Assembly: GCA_937928755.1 (NCBI GenBank)
Contig: CALEZI010000043.1
Location: 1-49,094, forward strand
Source of the DNA: an uncultured Rhodanobacteraceae bacterium
GTDB lineage: Bacteria; Pseudomonadota; Gammaproteobacteria; Xanthomonadales; SZUA-5
DNA length: 49,094 bases
Direction: 5' to 3'
Both the position numbers and the translations under genes were made by a program. Below the pieces are notes generated by a model. It was not told the DNA's origin. It ran no database searches and saw only the letters and a list, made by a program, of their open reading frames with translations. Shown here in pieces: positions 17,193 through 24,728 of this stretch (positions within the stretch are counted from its first letter, which is position 1; every line of letters begins with the position of its first letter).

Positions 17193-17293
17193 GTCATTGC
17201 GAACGTAGCGAAGCAATCCAGCGCCTTTGCTTTGTCGTACTTGAGAACAACGACAACGCCACTGGATTGCTTCGTCGCTGCGCTCGCAATGAC
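17193..17293. repeat. GTCATTGCGA-type palindromic repeat (copy 1)
   Basis: GTCATTGCGA...AGCGAAGCAATCCAG and CTGGATTGCTTCG...CTCGCAATGAC form the two arms around a 40-bp loop. Degenerate right-arm echoes (CTCGCAATGAC, CTCGCAATGCC) follow within about 110 bp, up to the folK stop. A second copy is at 45114-45198. Confidence 0.9.
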
Positions 17294-17407
17294 GAGGTTC
17301 ATGGCTCGTGGGCAGCCTCGAACCGAAGCGGGCCACTCGCAATGACAGGGGTTCGTGGTTTGTGTGCAGCTCCGGCATGACTCGGGCCGCTCGCAATGCC
17401 GACATTT

Positions 17408-17908
17408 TCAGTGTTGTCCCAACCGCCAGCACAGACTAGCGAATTCTGGTTTGAGTAATGTCTTTACCGCGCCATGACCGGGAATCACCAGATCCGGCGC
17501 GATGTCGGCCAGCGGCAGCAGCACGAAGGCGCGCTCGTGCAGGTGCGGGTGCGGCAGTCGCAGGCCCGGCTCGTCGATGACCGCGTCGGCATACAGCAAC
17601 AGGTCCAGATCCAGGGTACGCGGTCCGTAACGGCGATCGCTGCTGCGTTCGCGCCCGTGCCGGCGCTCGATGGCCAGCAATTCATCGAGCAGTTGCTGCG
17701 GCGTCAGCACGGTGTCGAATGCGGCGACCGCGTTGATATAGGGATCCTGGTCGGGATCGCCCCAAGGCAGCGAACGATAGCGTTCGGAAACGACCAGCGT
17801 TGCCGCATCCGTCAACATCCGCAGTGCCTCGATCGCGCGCTCGACCTGCAATTCGGGATCGCCGAGGTTGCTGCCGATGCCCACGTAGGCGCGGGCGACG
17901 GCAGTCAT
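17408..17908 (-). CDS. folK: 2-amino-4-hydroxy-6-hydroxymethyldihydropteridine pyrophosphokinase
   Basis: Transfers pyrophosphate from ATP to hydroxymethyldihydropterin in folate synthesis. The 166-residue protein has YVGIGSNLGDPE at the N-terminus, the SLPWGDPDQDPYINAV substrate loop and RRYGPRTLDLDLLLYAD with the metal-binding aspartates, followed by LPHPHLHERAFVL. It overlaps the pcnB stop by an ATGA, so it is translationally coupled to pcnB. Confidence 0.96.
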   Translation of the reverse strand: MTAVARAYVGIGSNLGDPELQVERAIEALRMLTDAATLVVSERYRSLPWGDPDQDPYINAVAAFDTVLTPQQLLDELLAIERRHGRERSSDRRYGPRTLDLDLLLYADAVIDEPGLRLPHPHLHERAFVLLPLADIAPDLVIPGHGAVKTLLKPEFASLCWRLGQH

Positions 17909-19293
17909 TCCACCGGGGCCTCGCCACCGCTGCGACGGCGACGTCGACGGCGCTTCCTGGCCGGCGCAGCGGCGTCGGTCGTCGGCATGGCGGCCATCGC
18001 AGGACCCGCCGGCGCGGCGCGAAACAACGCATCGAACTCGTTTTCGTGGCAGTGCTGCGCGACTTCCCAGCGACGCGCCTGCTCGGTCAGATGCGGATCC
18101 ACCGCGGCGCGCAGCAGCAGGAAATCGAAAGCGGCGCGAAAGCGCGGATGGCGCATCAGACGACGCGCGCGACTCGGCGAGTTGGTGGCCAGGCGTGGCT
18201 GCAGTTCCCAGATCTCGCGGGTGATGATGGAAAATCGTTTGGGCAGCGCGATGCGCTCGATGGTCTCGCGGAACACCGCTTCGGCGGCATCCGCGAGGGC
18301 GCCTTCGGCATGCACATCGATGTCCGCGCAGGCCATCTGGAACGGTTCCCAGAGGAACGCGGCGAACAGGAACGCTGGTGTTATCGGCTTGCCCTCGATC
18401 ACACGCGCATCGGTGCTGCGCAACGCGGCGCGAATCAGCGCACCGGCGTACGGCTCACCGCTGTCGGAATTGATGCTGACGTGGGGAAACAGGTGCTCGA
18501 ACAGGCGCAGGCGCAGCAGTTGCTCGTAACTCTTCTCGGCGTGCCCGTACAGGAACAGCTTCTGCAGGTCGTCGAACAGGCGCGCTGGCGGGATACCGTC
18601 GAGCAGGTTGGCCAACCGCCCTATCGGTTCTTCGGTCGAAGGTGCCAGCGAGAATCCGAGCTTGGCCGCCAATCGCGCCGCACGCAGCATGCGCACCGGA
18701 TCTTCGCGGTAACGTTGTTCCGGATCGCCGATCAGACGCAGTTGGCGCTTTTCCAGGTCCGCCAGGCCACCGACGTAATCGCGAACGGCGAAGTCGTCGA
18801 TGCTGTAATAAAGGGCATTGACGGTGAAATCGCGGCGGCGCGCGTCTTCTTCCAGGGTGCCGAAGACGTTGTCGCGCAGGATCAGGCCCTCGGCCTCGAC
18901 TTCGCGGTCTGGATGATCGTCGTCGACCCCGAGTTCGCCGCCGCCGCGAAAGGTGGTGACCTCGATGATCTCGTTGCCGAAACGCACATGCGCGATGACG
19001 AAACGCCGACCGATCAGGCGACAGGTGCGGAACACCTTGCGGATCTGTTCCGGGTGGGCATCGGTGGCGACGTCGTAGTCTTTCGGGTCGCCGCCGAGCA
19101 GTAGATCGCGCACCGCCCCGCCAACCAGATGCGCCTGATAGCCGGCCTCGCGCAGCCCGTAGAGCACACGCACCGCCGCTGAACTGATGCGCTTGCGCGA
19201 GATGTCGTGCTCCGGGCGTTGCAGCACGATCGGGTCATGCGCCGCCGCAGTGGCCGCCGCCGGGTGGGTTCTGTTGCTGTCCGTGTCTCTCAT
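17905..19293 (-). CDS. pcnB: Poly(A) polymerase I
   Basis: Adds poly(A) tails that mark RNAs for decay. The 462-residue protein belongs to the class II nucleotidyltransferases: HLVGGAVRDLLLGGDPKDYD with the metal-binding DYDVATDAHPE, FRTCRLIGRRFVIAHVRFG, the RRRDFTVNALYY motif and EDPVRMLRAARLAAKLGF. A basic C-terminal tail (RKRRRRRRRSGG) is typical of the polymerase rather than of CCA-adding enzymes. The ATG at 19293 is used. Confidence 0.95.
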   Translation of the reverse strand: MRDTDSNRTHPAAATAAAHDPIVLQRPEHDISRKRISSAAVRVLYGLREAGYQAHLVGGAVRDLLLGGDPKDYDVATDAHPEQIRKVFRTCRLIGRRFVIAHVRFGNEIIEVTTFRGGGELGVDDDHPDREVEAEGLILRDNVFGTLEEDARRRDFTVNALYYSIDDFAVRDYVGGLADLEKRQLRLIGDPEQRYREDPVRMLRAARLAAKLGFSLAPSTEEPIGRLANLLDGIPPARLFDDLQKLFLYGHAEKSYEQLLRLRLFEHLFPHVSINSDSGEPYAGALIRAALRSTDARVIEGKPITPAFLFAAFLWEPFQMACADIDVHAEGALADAAEAVFRETIERIALPKRFSIITREIWELQPRLATNSPSRARRLMRHPRFRAAFDFLLLRAAVDPHLTEQARRWEVAQHCHENEFDALFRAAPAGPAMAAMPTTDAAAPARKRRRRRRRSGGEAPVE

Positions 19294-19364
19294 CTACTGT
19301 CCATGTATCGGTTCAGTTGCGGGCGCTGCCGGCGCCTGGTTGCGGGTGTGCCGACCTGCCCTGG

Positions 19365-19393
19365 TTGTGGCGCGTCCTGCGCACCGCTATTAT
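19365..19393 (+). promoter_or_regulatory. Promoter of tRNA-Glu
   Basis: TTGTGG (19365-19370), a 17-bp spacer and TATTAT (19388-19393) end 16 bp before the tRNA. The GC-rich stretch after the -10 box is typical of stringently controlled stable-RNA promoters. Confidence 0.6.
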
Positions 19394-19409
19394 CCGGTGG
19401 CTCTGCAAC

Positions 19410-19484
19410 GCTCCCTTCGTCTAGCGGTCAGGACGTGGCCCTCTCAAGGCTAAAACACGAGTTCGATTCTCGTAGGGAGCGCCA
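19410..19484 (+). tRNA. tRNA-Glu (anticodon CTC)
   Basis: A 75-nt cloverleaf with acceptor stem GCTCCCT/AGGGAGC, D-arm TCTAGCGGTCAGGA, anticodon loop CTCTCAA (anticodon CTC), T-arm ACGAG-TTCGATT-CTCGT and encoded GCCA end. The anticodon stem contains one G-T pair. A run of six Ts follows and may end transcription. Confidence 0.95.
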
Positions 19485-19505
19485 TTTTTTCGGTCTTGCG
19501 CGCCA

Positions 19506-19829
19506 ATGCCCTTTGTTGTCATCGAAAACTGCATCAAGTGCAAGTACACCGACTGCGTAGAAGTCTGTCCGGTGGACTGCTTCCATGAAGGTCCGAATTT
19601 CCTTGCCATCGACCCGGACGAGTGCATTGATTGCACGCTGTGCGAGCCCGAGTGTCCGGCGAATGCCATCTTCCCCGAAGATGACGTGCCCAAAGGGCAG
19701 GAACACTTCATCGAGTTGAATCGCGAGCTGGCGCGCGGCTGGCCGACGATCACCACGCGCAAGGAAGCCCCCGCCGACGCCAAGGCGTGGGACGGCGTCA
19801 GCAACAAATTGCCGCTGCTCGAACGCTGA
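19506..19829 (+). CDS. fdxA: 7Fe-8S ferredoxin FdxA
   Basis: Small electron carrier with one [3Fe-4S] and one [4Fe-4S] cluster. The 107-residue protein has cysteines at 9, 12, 17, 21, 25, 40, 43, 46 and 50 in the arrangement of the Azotobacter-type FdxA (CIKCKYTDCVEVCPVDC and CIDCTLCEPEC). The long C-terminal extension of the family is present. It starts 21 bp after the tRNA and may be co-transcribed with it. Its physiological partner cannot be read from the context. Confidence 0.95.
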   Translation: MPFVVIENCIKCKYTDCVEVCPVDCFHEGPNFLAIDPDECIDCTLCEPECPANAIFPEDDVPKGQEHFIELNRELARGWPTITTRKEAPADAKAWDGVSNKLPLLER

Positions 19830-19845
19830 TCGGCCGACGCGCCGT

Positions 19846-20451
19846 TCAACGCAGGCGCGCTTCCACCACGCCAAGCACGGTCATGGCCGGATCATCCACC
19901 CGCACCTTGCCGTCGTCGTCGACGATGGTCACGTTGCTACCGCTGCCCACGGCATCGACCTTGACCTGCATGGTCGTCGATGGCGAGGAACCGAACATGC
20001 GACCGAAGAATCCGGGTTTGGGCGCGTCCGAAATCAGCTCGACCTGATACACCATCGCCGATTCGTCCTGCTCAAGCACCTTGCAGCAGCCGCTGCGCTG
20101 CAGCGCGATGCCGACACGGCGCCAGGTACTGTCCGCTTCGTCGGCGATCGTCAGTACCGCATTTGCCGCGCGTGGCAGGCCACCGCGCGCTGCAGCCACC
20201 GTGTTGCCGAGTAGCGGCGGCGACACATCGGCATTGCTGGCGAGGCCAGCGACTGCGGGAATCTGCAGGGCCGGATTCACTGCCGGCCGCATCAAATCAC
20301 GCGGAACCTCCAGCGGCGCCGTCTCACGCGAGTCCTCGTAGACGATCGGTCGGTTGATGAAAGTTCCGCAACCCCACTGCAAGCCGAGCGCGAGCCCGAA
20401 CAGCACCTTTGCAACTGTCGCCATGCGCACGCAAGACATTCGGTAATCCAT
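19846..20451 (-). CDS. bamC: BamC-like outer membrane assembly lipoprotein
   Basis: Probably the BamC lipoprotein of the outer-membrane protein insertion complex. The call rests on the position right after dapA (as in E. coli dapA-bamC), an N-terminal hydrophobic segment ending in GLQWGC, and a C-terminal region resembling the BamC helix-grip domain (STWRRVGIALQRSG; MVYQVEL). The lipobox (LQWGC) is not canonical. GGAAGGA abuts the ATG at 20451 with no spacer, so the ATG at 20439 could be the real start. At 201 residues it is shorter than E. coli BamC. Confidence 0.7.
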   Translation of the reverse strand: MDYRMSCVRMATVAKVLFGLALGLQWGCGTFINRPIVYEDSRETAPLEVPRDLMRPAVNPALQIPAVAGLASNADVSPPLLGNTVAAARGGLPRAANAVLTIADEADSTWRRVGIALQRSGCCKVLEQDESAMVYQVELISDAPKPGFFGRMFGSSPSTTMQVKVDAVGSGSNVTIVDDDGKVRVDDPAMTVLGVVEARLR

Positions 20452-20489
20452 TCCTTCCAGTATTCCAGGGTGGCGCCGCCAGCTCGACT

Positions 20490-21416
20490 TCAGGCCGCCA
20501 GCGCCGCGTCGAGTTGCACCCGCGCAAGACGGAGTGCGGCGGCCAGCGCCGGTCGGTACTGCTCCGACATCGGCAACAGCGGCAATCGCGGCAGCTCGTT
20601 CATGCGCCGCATCATTGCCAATCCGGCCTTGACCGGGATCGGGTTCGGCTCACTTGCGATCGCCGCGTACAGGGGCGCAAGCATAGCGTCGATTTCCCGT
20701 GCTGCCTGCATCTGCCCCTCGCGCACGCTGCGACAGAGTTCAGCGCACCGTTCAGGAACCAGATTGGCCACCACCGAGATCACTCCGTCGGCACCCGCAG
20801 TCAGCGCCGACAACGCGGTTGGATCGTCGCCGCTCAACACCGCGAATGTCGGCGACCGCAGCGGCAGCAATGCAGCCATGCGTGCCGGGTCGGCAACCGC
20901 TTCCTTGATCCCGATGATGCGCGGATGCGGCGCGAGCCGGGCGACGCTGTCGGGCAGCAGGTCGACGCCGGTGCGCCCGGGTACGTTGTAAAGAATCACC
21001 GGAAGCGCGTCGTCGTCCGCCAATGCACGAAAATGGGCGACCATGCCATCCTGGGTCGGCCGCGAGTAGAACGGCGTCACGGCAAGCGCAGCATCGGCGC
21101 CCACCGAACGCGCCAGCCGCACCAATCGCAGCGCCTTGGCGGTCGCTGGCGAACCGGTTCCGGCGATGATCGGCACGCGTCCACCCGCGCGACGCACGCC
21201 GACTTCAAGCAGTGCCGCCAGTTCGCTCTCTTCGAGCGCGCCGGATTCGCCGGTCGAACCGCCGATCACCAGACCGTTGCTTCCCGCCAACAGGTGCCAG
21301 TCGACAAGGGCCTCGAAGGCGAGCAGATCGAGTGCGCCGCCGCGCTGAAACGGCGTGACCAACGCCGGAATGCTTCCTGCAATATGCACTGCCTTAGAAT
21401 CCCTGCCAGAAATCAT
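20490..21416 (-). CDS. dapA: 4-hydroxy-tetrahydrodipicolinate synthase
   Basis: Condenses pyruvate with aspartate semialdehyde on the way to lysine and diaminopimelate. With the ATG at 21416 the protein is 308 residues. Key residues are the Schiff-base lysine in IGIKEA (Lys171), Tyr143 in LYNVPGRTG and the GGSTGES loop, where serine replaces the usual first threonine. Homologues begin near AGSIPALVTPF, so the GTG at 21389 (299 residues) is a plausible alternative start. It is followed by bamC after 38 bp and is divergent from the GcvR-like gene. Confidence 0.93.
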   Translation of the reverse strand: MISGRDSKAVHIAGSIPALVTPFQRGGALDLLAFEALVDWHLLAGSNGLVIGGSTGESGALEESELAALLEVGVRRAGGRVPIIAGTGSPATAKALRLVRLARSVGADAALAVTPFYSRPTQDGMVAHFRALADDDALPVILYNVPGRTGVDLLPDSVARLAPHPRIIGIKEAVADPARMAALLPLRSPTFAVLSGDDPTALSALTAGADGVISVVANLVPERCAELCRSVREGQMQAAREIDAMLAPLYAAIASEPNPIPVKAGLAMMRRMNELPRLPLLPMSEQYRPALAAALRLARVQLDAALAA

Positions 21417-21518
21417 CCCGATCTTACTTGCGGCGTTTCCGAGCTGACAAGTATCCTGTCGGGCTGCCCCGGCCATCGTCCGGGCAGTTCGAAATCCCGC
21501 ATTGCCAGTTTGACTGCC

Positions 21519-22079
21519 GTGTCCGACCCGACTCCCCGACTATCCGTCCCCGAGAATCACCTGCTGATTTCCGCCATTGCGCCGAATTCGGTGTCGCTGC
21601 TGACCGTGCTCGGCAAGCGCGTGCTGGATGCCGGCTGCAATCTGCTCGAGGCGCGCGTGTCGCTGCTGGGGCAGGAGGTGTCGGTGCTGCTGCTGGCTTC
21701 GGGCGCGTGGGATGCGATCGCCAAGTGCGAAAATGCGCTGACCAAGATACAACGCGACGATCAGATGGTGCTGACCATGCGCCGCACCAGTTCTCGCGAA
21801 CTGACCGGCGCCAGCTTGCCATACACGGTCGAGGTCATCGCCGCCGACCGCCCCGGCATCCTGTATCAACTGGCGGAGTTCTTTTCGCGCCGCGGCATCA
21901 CCGTCGAAGCGTTGAGTTCCTCGCGCTATCGCGCGGCACAGACCGGCGCCGAGATGTTCTCCGCGCAGATTTCCATCGGCATTCCGGCCTCGGCGCACAT
22001 CTCGAGCCTGCGCGAGGATTTCCTCGAGTTCTGCGATACGCTGAACCTCGATGCGATCCTGGAGCCGCTCAAGGGCTGA
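21519..22079 (+). CDS. gcvR: Glycine cleavage system repressor-like protein (two ACT domains)
   Basis: The 186-residue protein consists of two ACT domains: HLLISAIAPNSVSLLTVLGKR (about residues 12-32) and YTVEVIAADRPGILYQLAEF (about 100-119). This matches GcvR, which in enterics restrains GcvA control of glycine cleavage. GTG at 21519 is the best start and TTG at 21510 is possible. The divergent position relative to dapA is common in this group, where bcp often follows, but no bcp is present here. Function in this lineage is inferred only. Confidence 0.8.
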   Translation: MSDPTPRLSVPENHLLISAIAPNSVSLLTVLGKRVLDAGCNLLEARVSLLGQEVSVLLLASGAWDAIAKCENALTKIQRDDQMVLTMRRTSSRELTGASLPYTVEVIAADRPGILYQLAEFFSRRGITVEALSSSRYRAAQTGAEMFSAQISIGIPASAHISSLREDFLEFCDTLNLDAILEPLKG

Positions 22080-22139
22080 GCGGCTTACGGCGCCAGGCGC
22101 CACCTTTTCGACGCGCAAACCCGCGCCGGTGCATCAGGC

Positions 22140-22892
22140 TCACGCCAAGTCGCTGCTCGTCGCTTGAAGATCGAGCACACGAACTCGCTTCAGCAGTCGT
22201 GCGGATGTGCCAGGGAAGGCTTCGCGGCCATGCAACACGCGCCAGTTGTCGATCACCAGCAGGTCCGCGGCGCTCAACGTCAGCCGTTGCTCGGCGCTGG
22301 CGAACCCAGTCGCGAACCGCTGCAGCCAATCGCGCGATCGCGATGCCTGCGCCGGTCGGCGACCATCGAGCAGCGCGTTGACCTCGGCTGAATTGAACCG
22401 CACTCGATTCGCTGCATCGACGGTGGTGACTTTGCCGCACGGATAGGGAAGCCGGTACTGTTCGAGCGCCACTCGAGTCGGGCGATCCACGGTCGCCAGC
22501 ACGGCATGCGCATCGACCAGCAAAGTCTGCCCGCCGGCTGCGGCAGGCCGCCAGCAATGCAGCATGACCCAACGTGCCGGCAATCGATGGAAGCTCTCGT
22601 CGGTGTGCGGTGGAAATCGGGCGCTGCCGGCTGATTGCAGTGGTTTGCCGTACTGGTCGCCGACCTCTACGTCCATCGCCTGCACGCGCTGCACGCCACC
22701 CGACTCGGCAAGCCTGACATGCCGGGCCAGCGCGCGCATCGAGATCGGACCAAGTTCACCCGCAAGCCGTAGCAGCGAGCGGTTATCGGCATCCATAGGC
22801 ACGCCGCGCAGGCGCACCGCGCCGAGCACGCAAAGCGCCTCCGCCCAGTCGGGCGGCGGTGGCCAGTCGATGTCGCGTATCGACGCATGCAT
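22140..22892 (-). CDS. TauD/TfdA-family Fe(II)/2-oxoglutarate dioxygenase
   Basis: A 250-residue oxygenase of unknown substrate. The facial triad is visible: HTD in RFPPHTDESFH (His96, Asp98) and the distal His221 in VIDNWRVLHGREAF. A 2-oxoglutarate-binding arginine is in the ARLLKRVRV segment. The ATG at 22892 starts the recognisable fold. Upstream the frame stays open through a hexanucleotide repeat that would encode an Asn/Thr/Ser-rich extension to an ATG at 23054. No Shine-Dalgarno sequence is seen at either start. It is divergent from phoH. Confidence 0.82.
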   Translation of the reverse strand: MHASIRDIDWPPPPDWAEALCVLGAVRLRGVPMDADNRSLLRLAGELGPISMRALARHVRLAESGGVQRVQAMDVEVGDQYGKPLQSAGSARFPPHTDESFHRLPARWVMLHCWRPAAAGGQTLLVDAHAVLATVDRPTRVALEQYRLPYPCGKVTTVDAANRVRFNSAEVNALLDGRRPAQASRSRDWLQRFATGFASAEQRLTLSAADLLVIDNWRVLHGREAFPGTSARLLKRVRVLDLQATSSDLA

Positions 22893-22904
22893 GGGTGTTG
22901 GCCT

Positions 22905-23005
22905 GGTGTTGCTGTTGGTGTTGCTGTTGGTGTTGCTGTTGGTGTTGCTATTGGTGTTGGTGTTGGTGTTGGTGTTGCTATTGGTGTTGGTGTTGGTGTT
23001 GGTGT
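22905..23005. repeat. Hexa-/dodecanucleotide repeat, TGTTGG and TGTTGCTGTTGG units
   Basis: About 100 bp of GTT-rich microsatellite lie just upstream of the dioxygenase start. The units are multiples of six, so copy-number change would not shift the reading frame. AACCAGCAACC at about 23056-23066 looks like a short remnant of an opposing arm. Confidence 0.95.
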
Positions 23006-23170
23006 CGGACCGAGCATAAACGCGTGCGTTGCTGTTGCTCCGACAGTCAGACAAACCAGCAACCGACGCCTGCTGGGCGCGCCGCCGCGCCGACCATCGG
23101 ACCGACGCGCACTTTCACGCAATTTTCGGCATTCTCGGCGCTTGCGGTGACCGCGCCCTACGGAGAGTCC

Positions 23171-24568
23171 ATGAGCCAGAAGAAACGTACCTACGTCCTC
23201 GACACCAATGTGCTGATGCACGATCCGACGGCGCTGTTCCGCTTCGAGGAACACGACGTCTACCTGCCGATGATGGTGCTCGAGGAGTTGGACGCGGCCA
23301 AGAAGGGCGTTTCGGAAGTCTCGCGCAATGTGCGCCAGGTCAGTCGGTTCCTCAACGAACTGATCGAAAGCCATGGCAACGGCGGCCTCGACAAGGGTAT
23401 CGCGCTGAAGCGCCCGGACGGCCTGGATCTCGGGCGCCACAAACCACGCGGCCATTTGCGCTTCCAGATTGCCGAACCGAAGGTGGACAGCCCGAGCTTC
23501 GGCAGCGTGAAGCCGGACAACCAGATCCTGCACGCCGTGCTGCAACTGCGCGACGAGAAGTCTCGCACGCAGGTCGTGCTGGTCACCAAGGACATCAATC
23601 TTCGCATCAAGGCAAAGATCCACGGCATCCCGGCCGAAGACTACGAGAATGACCGTGCACTGGATGACCTGGCGCTGCTGTACACCGGCGTTGATCTGCT
23701 GAAGGCCGAGTTCTGGAGCCGGCATCCGGAACTCGAATCCTGGTCTGAGCGGGGCCGCACCTACTACAGGGTCAAACTGAAACGCGACGAACGCTGGCAT
23801 CCGAACCAGTTCCTGCACTTCGGCGACGACAACCAGGTGGCCTTGCGCGTGCTCAAGACCGAAGGCGGCCGCGCGACCCTGCAGATTGTCGACGACTACC
23901 AGACGGTTCCGAACCGCGTGTGGGGCATCAGCGCGCGCAATCGCGAGCAGAACTTCGCGCTGAATGTGTTGATGGATCCGGAGGTGGACTTCGTCACGCT
24001 GCTCGGCACCGCGGGCACCGGGAAAACCCTGCTGGCGCTCGCCGCCGGCCTGGCGCAGACGATGGACCAGCAGCGCTACAAGGAAATCATCGTGACCCGT
24101 GCCACGGTGCCGGTCGGCGAAGACATCGGCTTCCTGCCGGGCACCGAAGAAGAAAAGATGACGCCGTGGATGGGCGCGCTCAACGACAACCTGGAAGTGC
24201 TCGCCAGCCCTCAGGACTCCAGCAACTGGGCGCGCCAGGCAACCAACGATCTGCTGTCCTCGCGGATCAAGGTGCGCTCCATGAGCTTCATGCGCGGGCG
24301 CACCTTCCTGTCGCGTTACGTGATCATCGATGAAGCGCAGAATCTGACGCCGAAGCAGATGAAAACACTGCTTACCCGTGCCGGCCCCGGCACCAAGATG
24401 ATCTGCCTCGGCAACGTCGAGCAGATCGATACACCCTACCTGACGGAAACCACCTCGGGCCTGACCTTTGCAGTCGACCGTTTCCAGTATTGGCCGCACA
24501 GCGCGCACATCACGCTGCGACGCGGCGAACGCTCGCGACTGGCGGACTTTGCCTCAGAGGTGCTGTAG
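23171..24568 (+). CDS. phoH: PIN domain - PhoH ATPase fusion protein
   Basis: A 465-residue protein with an N-terminal PIN ribonuclease domain (YVLDTNVLMHDP with Asp11; VLEELD; the KPDNQILHAV and VLVTKDINLRIKA acidic motifs) and a C-terminal PhoH P-loop ATPase (GTAGTGKT at about 279-286; the Walker B RYVIIDEAQNL). Such PIN-PhoH (PhoH2/YlaK-type) proteins act as RNA-processing helicase-nucleases. GGAGAG precedes the ATG at 23171. It is probably a single-gene unit ended by the hairpin at 24569-24601. Confidence 0.92.
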   Translation: MSQKKRTYVLDTNVLMHDPTALFRFEEHDVYLPMMVLEELDAAKKGVSEVSRNVRQVSRFLNELIESHGNGGLDKGIALKRPDGLDLGRHKPRGHLRFQIAEPKVDSPSFGSVKPDNQILHAVLQLRDEKSRTQVVLVTKDINLRIKAKIHGIPAEDYENDRALDDLALLYTGVDLLKAEFWSRHPELESWSERGRTYYRVKLKRDERWHPNQFLHFGDDNQVALRVLKTEGGRATLQIVDDYQTVPNRVWGISARNREQNFALNVLMDPEVDFVTLLGTAGTGKTLLALAAGLAQTMDQQRYKEIIVTRATVPVGEDIGFLPGTEEEKMTPWMGALNDNLEVLASPQDSSNWARQATNDLLSSRIKVRSMSFMRGRTFLSRYVIIDEAQNLTPKQMKTLLTRAGPGTKMICLGNVEQIDTPYLTETTSGLTFAVDRFQYWPHSAHITLRRGERSRLADFASEVL

Positions 24569-24616
24569 GGCGAAACCTTCGCCTGAAGCGACGGTTTCGC
24601 CGATCATTTGCTTTTG
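24569..24616 (+). terminator. Candidate terminator hairpin after phoH
   Basis: GGCGAAACC (24569-24577) pairs with GGTTTCGCC (24593-24601). A second inner stem TCGC/GCGA closes over CTGAA. A T-rich but imperfect tail (ATTTGCTTTT) follows, so efficiency is uncertain. Confidence 0.55.
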
Positions 24617-24619
24617 TGG

Positions 24620-24655
24620 GTCCAGACTTGTCTGGACGCTATTAGTCTGGACCCA
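24620..24655. repeat. 18-bp palindrome plus a half copy
   Basis: A perfect palindrome (GTCCAGACTTGTCTGGAC) at 24620-24637 is followed six bases later by the right half of a second unit (AGTCTGGACCCA, 24644-24655). The pair looks like the head-to-head arrangement at 6852-6912 after an internal deletion. Confidence 0.85.
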
Positions 24656-24728
24656 CAGAAACGTCCGGTTTGCGCGGATTCCGCTGCGCGGCATCCGCCT
24701 TACGGGTCTGCGAAGCGGGTTGCCGCTG

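Noticed and set aside
19410..19484. tRNA 3' end as a possible integration site
   Set aside because: No integrase, phage gene or duplicated tRNA end was seen nearby; fdxA follows immediately.
19302..19560. Open frame beginning MYRFSCGRCRR...CPGC with a CxxC-x9-CxxC zinc-ribbon pattern
   Set aside because: It runs through the tRNA-Glu promoter, the tRNA itself and the start of fdxA, and has no ribosome binding site. The pattern is probably chance or a remnant.
20490..21416. dapA as N-acetylneuraminate lyase or another pyruvate aldolase
   Set aside because: Lys171, the YNVPGRTG motif and coupling to bamC favour dihydrodipicolinate synthase; no sialic-acid genes are nearby.
23054..23171. ATG at 23054 (minus) as the true start of the dioxygenase
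   Set aside because: It would make the microsatellite coding and add a 54-residue low-complexity tail not expected in TauD-family enzymes. Kept only as an alternative.
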